DNA from: an uncultured Eubacteriales bacterium | Lineage (GTDB): Bacteria > Bacillota > Clostridia > Peptostreptococcales > Anaerovoracaceae | Direction of reading: 5' to 3' | Length of the DNA stretch: 64,000 nucleotides | Assembly: GCA_902795135.1 (NCBI GenBank) | Contig: CADBJW010000001.1 | Coordinates: forward strand, 1-64,000 | Shown here: one piece after another, positions 14,734-24,550 of the stretch | How positions within the stretch are numbered: position 1 is the first letter of the stretch | Layout of the letters: every line of letters begins with the position of its first letter | The notes under the pieces: generated by a model | Database searches by the model: none | Seen by the model: only the letters and a program-made list of their open reading frames with translations | What the model was told of the DNA's origin: nothing | Program-made: the position numbers and the translations under genes

Positions 14734-17700
14734 ATGTATATGCGCAGAGAAAAGAAAACCAGGACTACTAAACGATTTATTGTAACCGTCATGACAGTGT
14801 TGATGCTGACTTCTATGATACCGTCATGGGCTTTTGCTGTGGAAGAACCAAGTTCCGAGGAACCATCACAGCCTGCAGTGAATCAACAGCTTGAGCAAGA
14901 TGATTCGGTAGAATCTTCAGCAGAATCTGTGACAGATTCAGATTCGGAAGACTCCTCACTGCAGGATGAAAATCCGGAGTCAGACGGCACAGCTGATGAG
15001 TCTACCGGTGTTCCCGGTAATGTGGAAGTGAAAGCAACATCCGGAACAAACAACATCTTAGGAGATGTCCTCGCAAATATGGTCAATTCATATGAGGATG
15101 AAGATGCCGCTGCGCAAAGAGAAGTGTCACTCAGGAAATACCCGCTTGACAGGCATGATCTGGATTATTACGGGGATTCACTCAGAGTACGTATGGTTGA
15201 AGGCGGTGACAGCGAGGGGTCCAATTATTTTGTATACAGAGATACATATCTTCTGATACCACGGGATGAATGCAGCAATTATACGGTTGCGTACTCGGAA
15301 GACAGAACCCAGGCTTGTATTTCACCTGCCATACAGAAATCGGGGCTCAAAGGTAAGACGGGCATTGTTTTTCTTGCTGACGATGTCGGTGACGATGACA
15401 TATTAGTTTTTGACGGAGAGCCGGTATATGAAGAAGACAGCATGACAGTCCCGCTTCTTGGCGCGGACGAAATAACAATCAATCAGCTTTTCTCGGATGG
15501 CAAGCTTTCCATGGAGCAAGAGTACAGTCAGCCCCGGAATACACGTGCAAATAGTATGCTGAAGGGTACGAGCGTATCTGTTCCGACAGTTGATTTCAAT
15601 AAAAAAGTCAGCGGAAAGAACTGGAGTGCTGAAATCGACAGCTTTGAAATCAAAGGGCTGGAGTTCGATTCTCATGTGGACATATTCAAACTCGAAGCGA
15701 GCATGACAGTTTCGATGTCGACAGTAATGGGTTTCAAGCTCGAATCCAAAGGCTCGACGGAAGGCCGGTCTACTGCCAGGATAGCCTCCATTAAAGTCCC
15801 GATAAAATATGTGGATTTCGTTGTTGCGTACAATATGCAGTTTGAGTGTGACGACAACAGGCTTTATATGGAAGGCAACATGAGCAACAAAATTGGCTTT
15901 ACACTCAGCAGCACCAAAGGAAGAGAAATCTCTCAGTTCAGCACACCGATAGTACTGGATAAATATGAAAACAGAGACCAGAATGATGACAGAGAAGTCA
16001 GATTCTATATTGGATCGCAATTCCTCTGGCAGGGAGGAGCTCTTGCGGTAACAATTCCTATAATAAACGTTGATATAGGTCCTATTATATCCGTTAACCA
16101 GACCAACTCAGGCGGCTGCTCATTCGTTGTCAAGAAGGAGAAAGATAAATATACCAGTGGCCTGAGAACAGGGCCGGAGGTTCATACGTGCGCTGTACAA
16201 GGCGAGCCCGGTTGTCTGGATTTTGATGTATCTGTTTTGGAACACCACCGTTTTTTCTTCAGAATAGATCTGTATTTCTGGGACAAGGATTTCGATCTGG
16301 AGCAGAAGCTGCCGAAAGTCACAGAAACCTATCATATGTATCAGTCCCTCACATATGGCTCCGAAATTGTGAGAGGATACTGTCCGCACCACTTCTACAG
16401 AGTACCTGTGAACGTATGGTCAAATCAGGATATGACAACGCCTGTCGGCGGGATGGATGTGAAAATCGCCGAGTCTGTCAGCCATACCCCGGGGGAAGAT
16501 TATCTCTTACATGACACAACGCAGGACAACGGACAGGCTGTGCTTTACCTCCCGATACCGGAGAACCGGAGATATACGTTCATAGCAAGCGGCATGATCG
16601 ATAATGTCAGCTTTGCCGGCACGGGATATATGAACAGCCAGATGCAGAGGGGAGATAACGATCCTGTCGATATTGTCATAGGATCCGATAATAAAGTGAC
16701 GCTCAAAACAAATATTGAATGGAACGCGGACATTGAAGGACACGAGACGCCGGACAGACGTGTGCGGATCGAGGTGTTCAGAAGAGAAGCCGGCACTGAC
16801 AACAAATGGGAGAGCACGAATATAATAGAGAGTGCGGACATTAACAGTGGCTGGAGATTTCCGGATATAGAAGCAGGCAAGTTCGGAGCAGAGGGATCGC
16901 GCTTTTTTCTTTATGAATACCGCGTGCTGGTTGTAGAGGATGCAGTCAGCGAAATAAAGATTCTTGACCCGGATGCCGATCCCGCTGACTGCTATATTGA
17001 ACGCGTTGTTGACGCCTATGTCAATTCCATAGGAGAACTGGAACAGGAGCATTATGCCAGGTTCTATATGGATTATGATGCGGAGACGACGGAAGATACC
17101 GTAAAGACCGTAATCACCGCCACTCCCGGCCTGGACATGAGGGTATATAAAAAATGGAACCTGACTGATCCGGACAGCAGTCCGGTACCGGTCTGGATCG
17201 CTCTGCTCCAGGCTCCGGAGGAAGGATGGGAGAGCAAAGCAGAGGAAAGAAACACGGCTGCAGACTGGCTCCCTGTAATGAATCCGATAGCAGACGGTTC
17301 AGAAAAACTCAGCAGATCAAGCACTCTGGCACAGATGCAGGATGAGGGCGTGGTGACAGTAATGGCTGACGTCTCATCTGTTTCAAATACCGGGATGACC
17401 ATCAGTGAGGTCAATGCCGGCAACAACTGGTCGATGGAGTACATAGTACCGGTTTACAGGAATGGCATCAAGATGCAGTACAAAGGAGGAGAACTCGACG
17501 GGCAGCTGATTGAAAAGCATCTGAGCCGGGAATACGACCTGAATGTGGATGCCGACGCAAAATCGTTCGGGGATTTCGTTTCGGTCTCCGGCAAACCGGT
17601 TTATGTTGATTATGCAGTCAGAGATCTGTATGTGACCAACGTGAACAATACTGAGGAGGGCATGCTGAGGGGTGCAGTCTACTGGAACGGTTCATCAATG

Positions 17701-20700
17701 TCCGACTGGAACAAAGTTCCCGAAAGTGTGGAACTGATTATAAATAAAAACGGAGAGCCTACACAAGACCGGGTGACTCTGAATAAGAGCGACCACTCCC
17801 GGGGTGATGTCTGGATGTGGACTTTGGCACCGGATGATTACGATCCGGAAGCAAAGTATTCTGTTACAGAGGTATGCGAACGGGGCATGCTGAATCAGAC
17901 CTGGGTGCCTGAATATGACGGTCTGGATGTTTACAATTCCCGCATTGCATACGAATCTGTTTTTGTGGAAGCCAGAGCTTCATTTGAAGGAGATCCGAAC
18001 ATAGATTCAATTACGACGAACATCTATGACGGAAAAACTCTCATTAATACTCTTGAGCTGGAGAAGGAGCACGCATGGCAGATAAGCCGGCCACTTGGTA
18101 ATAATCTTAAGATCAATGAAGTCAAGGATATTTCAGAGTACAGATTCGAAGCGCCTGATGTGCCGGGTTACAAGAAGTTCATCGGAAAACCTGAAGTAAA
18201 AGGCGGAAACAACCTGACGTATTCTTTCTCGGTACGCTATCTTAAGTACAGTGACAATCTGAAGCTTCATATCACGAAGAAATGGGAAAATACGGACGAT
18301 TCAACCGATTACCCGGACAGCGTGGAAGTCAGAGTATATCAGGACGGTATTTGGATCAACGATGTGACGATTTCAAAGGACGGAGACAGCTGGACTGAAG
18401 CGGTCATAGATGCAGACCGTGAGGGAAACCCTCTGAGCCGTACCGATGCAGACGGGAACAAACATGTATATACGTTTATAGAGAAACCCGCTGATGGGTT
18501 CTCGTCAAAGGTCGTTCTGACACGGGATGATACAGATGATGTTTATTATGAGATACAGAACACATGGGTCGGTTCGGATAACGTACATATCAAGGGCACT
18601 GTAACCTGGAAAGGCGATGAGGGGAAGGAACATCTCAGACCGGACAGCGTGCGTCTGTCTGTGATAAACAGCAAGGGTGATTACGTCAGATCCATAGACG
18701 TGCCTGTAAGCGATGCCGGAACTTATGAATCGAAATATCTTCCCGCTAAGGACTCAGATGGAAATGCTCTGAGCTATTCGGTGCTGCAGAGCAAAGCTTC
18801 CGGCTATACTTCAACATACAGCGAGCCTTCTTATGATGAGGAGACCAGCACATGGACCTGTGATGTGACCAACACGCTCACGGGCTATTTTGCCATGAAA
18901 ATCAAGAAGGTGATCGACGGAGTCGCACCCGATGATCCGCAAACATACAGATTCTCAGTGCTGCCGAGAACTAACGGAGTGCCGGAGGGGAATGCAGCCC
19001 CGGAGCCGCTCGAGACCAGTATCCGAATCTCCGGTGCAGGAGCTGCAGAAGCTGAATTCCTGCTGGACAGGGATGGCACGTATTACTACACATTCAAGGA
19101 AGTGAAAGGTACCGATCCGGATTGTAAATATGATGAGAAGGAAAGGCTCATTATTATTTCCCGTACAAGCGGAGACGATGGAAAAGCCGAATTCAGCAGC
19201 TGGGTCATCGAGGATCCGGAGGATATAACAGATACAGATAAACTGGATAAACAGAAAACAGATACAGTTGAGTTTACGAACAGATATCCGGGCATCACAG
19301 TCGAAAAGAAATGGGATATAGATCTTGAGGGCAAGGACAGACCGGACAGTGTAAAAGCCGTAGTCCAGAAAAAGAACGGAGACAGCTGGACAGATGTTGA
19401 AATCGTTGAGCTGAATGGTGACAATGAATGGAAGAAATCCATCAGCAAGCCCGATGAAAATGCTGAATACCGTGTCCGTGAGCTCAGGCAGGACGGGACT
19501 ATAGGCTATCTGACAGACAAAATCGTATATGACAAAGATGACAGCGATAAAGGCGATGCTGCACCGAATGAGGTCATTTACAGCGTAAACGGATACACAT
19601 CGCTGCTTTCCGGAGAGGAACCGGATCACAAAACAGAATATCAGGTTTCATATAAGAAAGACGGCGATAAATACACCATCACCAATAAAGCCATTCTTAA
19701 AATGGATGCGGTCAAGCGGTGGATTTCTACAGATGAGGACAAAATACCGGATTCTGTGTGGGTCGTGCTTCTGTGTACCCCGAAATCAGGAGCTCTGGAT
19801 AAAGCGAAATCCATGGCATCAGCTGCAGGTATGGATTTCAGCAGTGTTCTCAGTTATGAATTTCCTGTAATCAATCCGATCAGCGGCGGCATCAATCCTG
19901 TTGACCTGATAAGTCAGCTTACTGTCGGTGTGGACCTGAGCATATTCGACAAGGTTCTCCCGACACTCGCTATTGGCAAGGCGACCAGGGATGGAAACTG
20001 GAAGCATGAGTTTGTGGTCAGCAAGTACAATATGGGCATTCCGATGGATTACAAGGGAGCAGAGCTTGGCAGTGAAATTCTGCGGCAGGTGATCAAATAT
20101 ATTGCAAAGGTAGATCTGCCTGTATCCTACAACCCAATACAGAATTTCTTCAGCATACCGACCAAGGCGATACGCACAGCCTTGGGTCTGACGGATCTGG
20201 ATTTTTCAGGCCTTTCAGGAAAGGCACTTGAAAAAGCGAAGACTCTGAGTGAAGATGATTTAAAGAATTTCGGTCCGGAGACGCTGCTTGATGACTGGCA
20301 CTTTATGGCTAATGTGATCAATCTGATAATTGATTGGGACACAGACGATGACGATGATGATGACCCGGAGACCAGAACGATCAAAGGCAGCAAGATCTGG
20401 GTCGGTGACGAAGAGGAGAACCGCCCGGAGTATATACTGATCCACATCAAGGACGGTGCTGAAGAGGTTGACGGCTCGCCGGTTGAACTGAAAAAAACCG
20501 ATTTTTCCGGAAGCAGCGAATGGAAATGGAGCATCAAAGTAGATGCCGATAAATATAAAGACGCGACATTTGTCGTATCGGAGGAGTGGCCGGAAAACTA
20601 CGAATACAAGGACTATTATGCATGCAGGAAAGACGGACTCGATCTTACCAACACATGGCAAAGCAACGGGACTGATACGCTGGCGATTCAGGGACAGAAG

Positions 20701-23514
20701 ATATGGAAGGATGAGAAGAACAGGGACGGTATCAGGCCTGACAAGGTGATTGTCTATCTTCTGTCCGACGGGACCAGAGTCAGGGATGGAGAAGGGAACG
20801 ATCTCTCCGTCGAGACCAATGAAGCTGCAGGATGGAGGTATTTCTTCCCGAACCAACCAAAATACAACGATGAGGGACAGGAAATCAAATATTCAGTAGA
20901 GGAGGAGCCCGTTGAAGGATATACTTCCGTCGTTGATGAATATAACATCATCAATACACATGAACCGGAGAAGATTTCCATAAAAGTCAGCAAAGTCTGG
21001 GAGGATAATGATAATCAGGACGGCATACGCCCGAAGACAGTCATCGTGCACCTGCTTTCGGACGGAAAGGATACCGGCAGACAGATTACCCTGGCGGAGG
21101 AGAACAACTGGACAGATACATTCACGGGTATGCACAGGTATGCAGAAGGAGAAGCCGGCAAGCCTGCAGATTATACAGTTGAAGAAGTCACAACAAATGT
21201 AATAACAGGAACAGACGCTCCCGGTACTTACAGTACAGAGACGAAGGGCAGCATTGAGGATGGTTTTACCATTACCAACACACATACACCTGAAACAATA
21301 ACACTGTCAGGCCGTAAGACCTGGGATGATGGCGATGATCAGGACAGACAGCGTCCGGACAGTATCAAGGTAAGACTTCGTGCTGGCGGAGAAGAAATCA
21401 CTTCCAAAGAGGTGACCGTGAAAGACGGCTGGATATGGGAATTCAAGGACCTGCCTAAATACAGGAATGGAAGAGAGATACGCTATGCCCTGACTGAAGA
21501 TATAGTCGATAACTATACACAGCAGATAAATGGCATGAACATTACCAACACCCATACGCCGGACAAGACACAGGTCAATGTCTACAAGTTATGGGAAGAC
21601 AACGACGACCGTGACGGAATAAGGCCTGACTTTGTTACTGTGCGTCTGCTAGCGAACGGGACTGATACCGGACATGCGGTCTTACTGAATGAGGCAAACG
21701 GCTGGCAGGGGACGTTCACCGGACTTGATAAGAATAAGAACGGGAAGGAAATCGTATATACCGTAAGCGAAGACCCCGTCACGGGCTATGAGACTGAAAT
21801 CATTGATGGCAGACAGTATGACTCTCCCAACAGCTTTATTATCAGAAATACACATAAGCCGGAGACAGTCACTATTAAAGGTGAGAAGATATGGGAAGAT
21901 GATGATGACCGTGATGGAACCAGGCCGGGAAAGATTACAGTAAGACTATACTGGAATGGCACACCGGTTTCACACAGGGAAGTAACGGCAGCAGATGACT
22001 GGAAATGGAGTTTCGGCGAGTTTTACAGGAATAATAAAGGTATACCTTACTCGTTTACGATCAGCGAAGACAGGGTGGAGGACTATACATCCGAGATCAA
22101 AGGAGATTCTCTGAGAGGATATACCGTGACAAACAGACATACACCGGGTATGACGCAGGTGAATGTCACAGGATTCTGGGATGATGAGGATGATCGGGAC
22201 GGAATCCGCCCGGATAAGGTAACAATCAGACTTCTGGCTGATGGCAAAGATACCGGCAGGACGCTTGAACTGACTGCGGAGGATAACTGGACGGGAACAT
22301 TTGCAGATCTCTACAGCAAGAATGAGGGAAAAGACATTAAGTACACCGTTGAGCAGGTTGGCACAGACGTTCTCACGGGAGTGGATGGCCCCGGCACATA
22401 TGCCAATGTAATGACAGGTGATGCTGAAAACGGGTTTGTTATAAGCAACATCCATACGCCTGAGAGGATAAGCATCTCCGGAGCCAAGGTATGGGATGAC
22501 GATGATGACAGGGACGGACTCAGACCGGACAGCATTATCGTGAATCTTTATTCTGACGGCAATCTTATCAGCAGTAAGATAGTTACGGCAGAAGGCGGAT
22601 GGAAATGGTCATTTGACGGCTTCTTTAAATATCAGAATGGAAAAGAACTAGAATACACGATCAGTGAAGAACCGGCTGATGGCTATGAAACAGAGATCGC
22701 AGGTGATGCAGAGAGCGGTTTCGCTTTGACTAATTCACACAGTCCGGAGAAGACATCCGTGAGTGTCAGCAAAGTCTGGGATGACGGCGATGATCATGAC
22801 AGCATCAGGCCGCTCTCAGTAACGGTAAGACTGCTTGCAGACGGTGCGGATACAGGTCTGACCAGAAGATTATCGTGGTTAAACGGGTGGAGGAGCAGTT
22901 TTGATGACCTGCACGTATATTCTGATGGTAAGAAGATAGCATACACTGTGGAGGAAGTTGCTTCGAATGTAATAGACGGCATAAATGATGACGGGACTTA
23001 TGCATACGAAATAACCGGAGATGCAGAGAACGGATTCACCATAACCAATATCCATACTCCGTGGTATACGATAGACTATGATCTGAACGGCGGTGAGTTC
23101 AATAACAGTAAAGCTGATATCTTCGAGCGCTACAAGTCTGGAACGGAGATTTCCATACATGAAGCGCCGACAAGAGATGGTTATACATTCCGTTATTGGA
23201 GGGGGTCTGAATACCAGCCGGGGGACAAATACGTGGTCACAGAAGACCATACATTCATTGCGCAGTGGGAGAAGAAGACGGTTCCGGATGACCCGGGGGA
23301 GCATGGCAATCCGAACGATGACCACGGGAACAGTTCCGATGGCGGGTCCGCACAGGAAGGATCCCGCGGTCCTAATACTGGCGATCAAAACAGCCCGCTC
23401 CTGTGGATCGTGGCGCTCATGACTGCGATCGCTGGGCTTGGCGTGGTCGTTCTGCTGAGAAGATATACGGACAGGAGGGAGGAAACAATACATGAAAATC
23501 ATTCACGAACCTAA
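14734..23514 (+). CDS. Giant Cna-B repeat surface adhesin with LPxTG-like sorting signal
   Basis: 2,926 residues. A signal peptide (about 10-32, ending WAFA) precedes an acidic Ser/Glu linker and a unique head region to about 790. Divergent Cna-B-like units start near 799, 1176, 1282, 1519, 1654 and 1880, with an FctA/Spy0128-like unit near 1385. Eight regular Cna-B domains (pattern KxWxDxxDxDGIRPxxVxVxLLxxG ... NTHTPE) fill about 1982-2775. An InlB-type repeat (about 2777-2848) and the sorting end follow: GPNTGD near 2879, a hydrophobic helix and RRYTDRRE. Cna-B units are rigid stalk domains, often with isopeptide bonds, and the protein would be sortase-anchored. The regular units alternate between two subtypes. 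AGGA at 14720 precedes the ATG; an ATG two codons later is also possible. Confidence 0.92.
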   Translation: MYMRREKKTRTTKRFIVTVMTVLMLTSMIPSWAFAVEEPSSEEPSQPAVNQQLEQDDSVESSAESVTDSDSEDSSLQDENPESDGTADESTGVPGNVEVKATSGTNNILGDVLANMVNSYEDEDAAAQREVSLRKYPLDRHDLDYYGDSLRVRMVEGGDSEGSNYFVYRDTYLLIPRDECSNYTVAYSEDRTQACISPAIQKSGLKGKTGIVFLADDVGDDDILVFDGEPVYEEDSMTVPLLGADEITINQLFSDGKLSMEQEYSQPRNTRANSMLKGTSVSVPTVDFNKKVSGKNWSAEIDSFEIKGLEFDSHVDIFKLEASMTVSMSTVMGFKLESKGSTEGRSTARIASIKVPIKYVDFVVAYNMQFECDDNRLYMEGNMSNKIGFTLSSTKGREISQFSTPIVLDKYENRDQNDDREVRFYIGSQFLWQGGALAVTIPIINVDIGPIISVNQTNSGGCSFVVKKEKDKYTSGLRTGPEVHTCAVQGEPGCLDFDVSVLEHHRFFFRIDLYFWDKDFDLEQKLPKVTETYHMYQSLTYGSEIVRGYCPHHFYRVPVNVWSNQDMTTPVGGMDVKIAESVSHTPGEDYLLHDTTQDNGQAVLYLPIPENRRYTFIASGMIDNVSFAGTGYMNSQMQRGDNDPVDIVIGSDNKVTLKTNIEWNADIEGHETPDRRVRIEVFRREAGTDNKWESTNIIESADINSGWRFPDIEAGKFGAEGSRFFLYEYRVLVVEDAVSEIKILDPDADPADCYIERVVDAYVNSIGELEQEHYARFYMDYDAETTEDTVKTVITATPGLDMRVYKKWNLTDPDSSPVPVWIALLQAPEEGWESKAEERNTAADWLPVMNPIADGSEKLSRSSTLAQMQDEGVVTVMADVSSVSNTGMTISEVNAGNNWSMEYIVPVYRNGIKMQYKGGELDGQLIEKHLSREYDLNVDADAKSFGDFVSVSGKPVYVDYAVRDLYVTNVNNTEEGMLRGAVYWNGSSMSDWNKVPESVELIINKNGEPTQDRVTLNKSDHSRGDVWMWTLAPDDYDPEAKYSVTEVCERGMLNQTWVPEYDGLDVYNSRIAYESVFVEARASFEGDPNIDSITTNIYDGKTLINTLELEKEHAWQISRPLGNNLKINEVKDISEYRFEAPDVPGYKKFIGKPEVKGGNNLTYSFSVRYLKYSDNLKLHITKKWENTDDSTDYPDSVEVRVYQDGIWINDVTISKDGDSWTEAVIDADREGNPLSRTDADGNKHVYTFIEKPADGFSSKVVLTRDDTDDVYYEIQNTWVGSDNVHIKGTVTWKGDEGKEHLRPDSVRLSVINSKGDYVRSIDVPVSDAGTYESKYLPAKDSDGNALSYSVLQSKASGYTSTYSEPSYDEETSTWTCDVTNTLTGYFAMKIKKVIDGVAPDDPQTYRFSVLPRTNGVPEGNAAPEPLETSIRISGAGAAEAEFLLDRDGTYYYTFKEVKGTDPDCKYDEKERLIIISRTSGDDGKAEFSSWVIEDPEDITDTDKLDKQKTDTVEFTNRYPGITVEKKWDIDLEGKDRPDSVKAVVQKKNGDSWTDVEIVELNGDNEWKKSISKPDENAEYRVRELRQDGTIGYLTDKIVYDKDDSDKGDAAPNEVIYSVNGYTSLLSGEEPDHKTEYQVSYKKDGDKYTITNKAILKMDAVKRWISTDEDKIPDSVWVVLLCTPKSGALDKAKSMASAAGMDFSSVLSYEFPVINPISGGINPVDLISQLTVGVDLSIFDKVLPTLAIGKATRDGNWKHEFVVSKYNMGIPMDYKGAELGSEILRQVIKYIAKVDLPVSYNPIQNFFSIPTKAIRTALGLTDLDFSGLSGKALEKAKTLSEDDLKNFGPETLLDDWHFMANVINLIIDWDTDDDDDDDPETRTIKGSKIWVGDEEENRPEYILIHIKDGAEEVDGSPVELKKTDFSGSSEWKWSIKVDADKYKDATFVVSEEWPENYEYKDYYACRKDGLDLTNTWQSNGTDTLAIQGQKIWKDEKNRDGIRPDKVIVYLLSDGTRVRDGEGNDLSVETNEAAGWRYFFPNQPKYNDEGQEIKYSVEEEPVEGYTSVVDEYNIINTHEPEKISIKVSKVWEDNDNQDGIRPKTVIVHLLSDGKDTGRQITLAEENNWTDTFTGMHRYAEGEAGKPADYTVEEVTTNVITGTDAPGTYSTETKGSIEDGFTITNTHTPETITLSGRKTWDDGDDQDRQRPDSIKVRLRAGGEEITSKEVTVKDGWIWEFKDLPKYRNGREIRYALTEDIVDNYTQQINGMNITNTHTPDKTQVNVYKLWEDNDDRDGIRPDFVTVRLLANGTDTGHAVLLNEANGWQGTFTGLDKNKNGKEIVYTVSEDPVTGYETEIIDGRQYDSPNSFIIRNTHKPETVTIKGEKIWEDDDDRDGTRPGKITVRLYWNGTPVSHREVTAADDWKWSFGEFYRNNKGIPYSFTISEDRVEDYTSEIKGDSLRGYTVTNRHTPGMTQVNVTGFWDDEDDRDGIRPDKVTIRLLADGKDTGRTLELTAEDNWTGTFADLYSKNEGKDIKYTVEQVGTDVLTGVDGPGTYANVMTGDAENGFVISNIHTPERISISGAKVWDDDDDRDGLRPDSIIVNLYSDGNLISSKIVTAEGGWKWSFDGFFKYQNGKELEYTISEEPADGYETEIAGDAESGFALTNSHSPEKTSVSVSKVWDDGDDHDSIRPLSVTVRLLADGADTGLTRRLSWLNGWRSSFDDLHVYSDGKKIAYTVEEVASNVIDGINDDGTYAYEITGDAENGFTITNIHTPWYTIDYDLNGGEFNNSKADIFERYKSGTEISIHEAPTRDGYTFRYWRGSEYQPGDKYVVTEDHTFIAQWEKKTVPDDPGEHGNPNDDHGNSSDGGSAQEGSRGPNTGDQNSPLLWIVALMTAIAGLGVVVLLRRYTDRREETIHENHSRT

Positions 23515-23569
23515 CCGGATCAGAGGAGGAGCCAGTAACAGCCTGCTGCGGGACCGGCAGAACATCTGA
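23492..23569 (+). pseudogene. Probable truncated gene start after the giant adhesin
   Basis: An ATG at 23492, preceded by the very strong GGAGGGAGG site, opens a 25-residue frame (MKIIHEPNRIRGGASNSLL then RDRQNI) that overlaps the adhesin end by 23 bases. The SD and natural-looking composition suggest the beginning of a real downstream operon gene. It stops 55 bases before module C, repeating the pattern at 13021-13113 of a gene cut off just before a module. Confidence 0.4.
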
Positions 23570-23624
23570 TATATCCCTATATAGCCTCTCCGAAGAAAGA
23601 AACTACAGGGGCTTACAGAGACTG

Positions 23625-23763
23625 CGGACAAACTCATCCCGTTGGAGATAAAATTGGAGAAATAATCCGTCGAACGGCTGAAACAGTTGCAAATACTAGG
23701 TTCTTTTAACTGAAAATCTGCCTACCCTAGCCAATTACAGAGACCCGGAGAGAAATCTCCGGG
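23625..23763 (+). repeat. Recurrent module C: 98-bp leader, TACCCTAGCC and terminator hairpin
   Basis: The leader spans 23625-23722 and the decamer 23723-23732, followed by CCCGGAGA (23744-23751) pairing with TCTCCGGG (23756-23763) and a T-rich tail. The first 72 bases differ from module A at only about a dozen positions. It terminates the adhesin transcript and faces the convergent TetR gene. Confidence 0.85.
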
Positions 23764-23802
23764 CTTTGTATTTTCGATGAAAAGTCAGTAATATCGTATC
23801 GG

Positions 23803-24384
23803 TTATAAACTCACTAGCTGTTTTGGCAAAGCGCCAACAAGGCTGACAACTATTGAAGCCAGTTCATCAGGAGTCTCCTTAAACCCACCGCGAACCCATT
23901 CGTTCAGGATTCCCGAGAGGATGCCGATCAGCGCTGCCATAGCATAGTTGTCAGGCAGAACAAATCTTCCACGCAGATCTGAGGATGTCCATATCCGGTA
24001 GATGGATTCTCCAAGTTTATCTGCAAAGGCAGGATCTCCATTTTCACTCATAAGAAGCGCGAAAAGCTGTCCATTATCCTTAAGGAACCGGGCTCTACTA
24101 CTGAGTACTGATTCCAGGATAGTTTGGCTTCCGTCACTTTTGATGAGGCCGTCGCTGAGCTCCGCGGTATTGAGATTGTCCAGCAGTTCCTGCTCGACAC
24201 AGTTCAACAGATCGTATTTGTCTGTGTAGTGGGCATAAAAGGTACTCCTGTTGATTTGCGCTTCTTGGATAATGTCCTTTACGGTCAGTTTGGGGAAGCC
24301 CTTTTGCGCCAGTAATTTCAGAAATGCTGACCGGATCGCAGCTTTTGTTTTGGTGATCCGCAGGTCGGCTTTTGTTGTATCCAT
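23803..24384 (-). CDS. TetR-family regulator, divergent from the hydrolase
   Basis: 193 residues. The HTH is at about residues 12-55 (ITKTKAAIRSAFLKLLAQKG and LTVKDIIQEAQINRSTFYAH), with the classic TFYAHYTDKYDLL helix-3 region. The C-terminal half resembles TetR_C regulators of the DhaS/YbiH-like group. The minus strand start at 24384 is preceded by AGGAAACCAGGA. It diverges from the alpha/beta hydrolase gene across a 166-base gap holding a 33-bp palindrome, the likely autoregulatory operator. The inducer is unknown and may be the substrate or product of the hydrolase. Confidence 0.87.
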   Translation of the reverse strand: MDTTKADLRITKTKAAIRSAFLKLLAQKGFPKLTVKDIIQEAQINRSTFYAHYTDKYDLLNCVEQELLDNLNTAELSDGLIKSDGSQTILESVLSSRARFLKDNGQLFALLMSENGDPAFADKLGESIYRIWTSSDLRGRFVLPDNYAMAALIGILSGILNEWVRGGFKETPDELASIVVSLVGALPKQLVSL

Positions 24385-24410
24385 GTTCCTGGTTTCCTTT
24401 TTTTAAAGAG

Positions 24411-24443
24411 TTAACCAACATTCATGAACTTCATGTTGGTTAA
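24411..24443. promoter_or_regulatory. Palindromic operator in the TetR/hydrolase divergent gap
   Basis: TTAACCAACAT (24411-24421) and ATGTTGGTTAA (24433-24443) form a perfect inverted repeat around an 11-base centre that itself contains TCATGA. A related CAACA-CA-TGTTG site lies at 24515-24526, just before the hydrolase ribosome site. Both would let the TetR protein shut off the two divergent genes. Confidence 0.75.
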
Positions 24444-24550
24444 GCAACAGATGTGATTTGATTAATGGTTGTTATTTATTTTGACTCAAGTATACTGCAG
24501 TCAAGGGAGAAATACAACACATGTTGGATTGATTGAAAGGAGAATCAGAA

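Noticed and set aside
20677-23060. CRISPR-like repeats
   Set aside because: The repeats are coding Cna-B domains of ~90-100 residues with diverged DNA, not short identical direct repeats with spacers. No CRISPR array is visible anywhere in the window.
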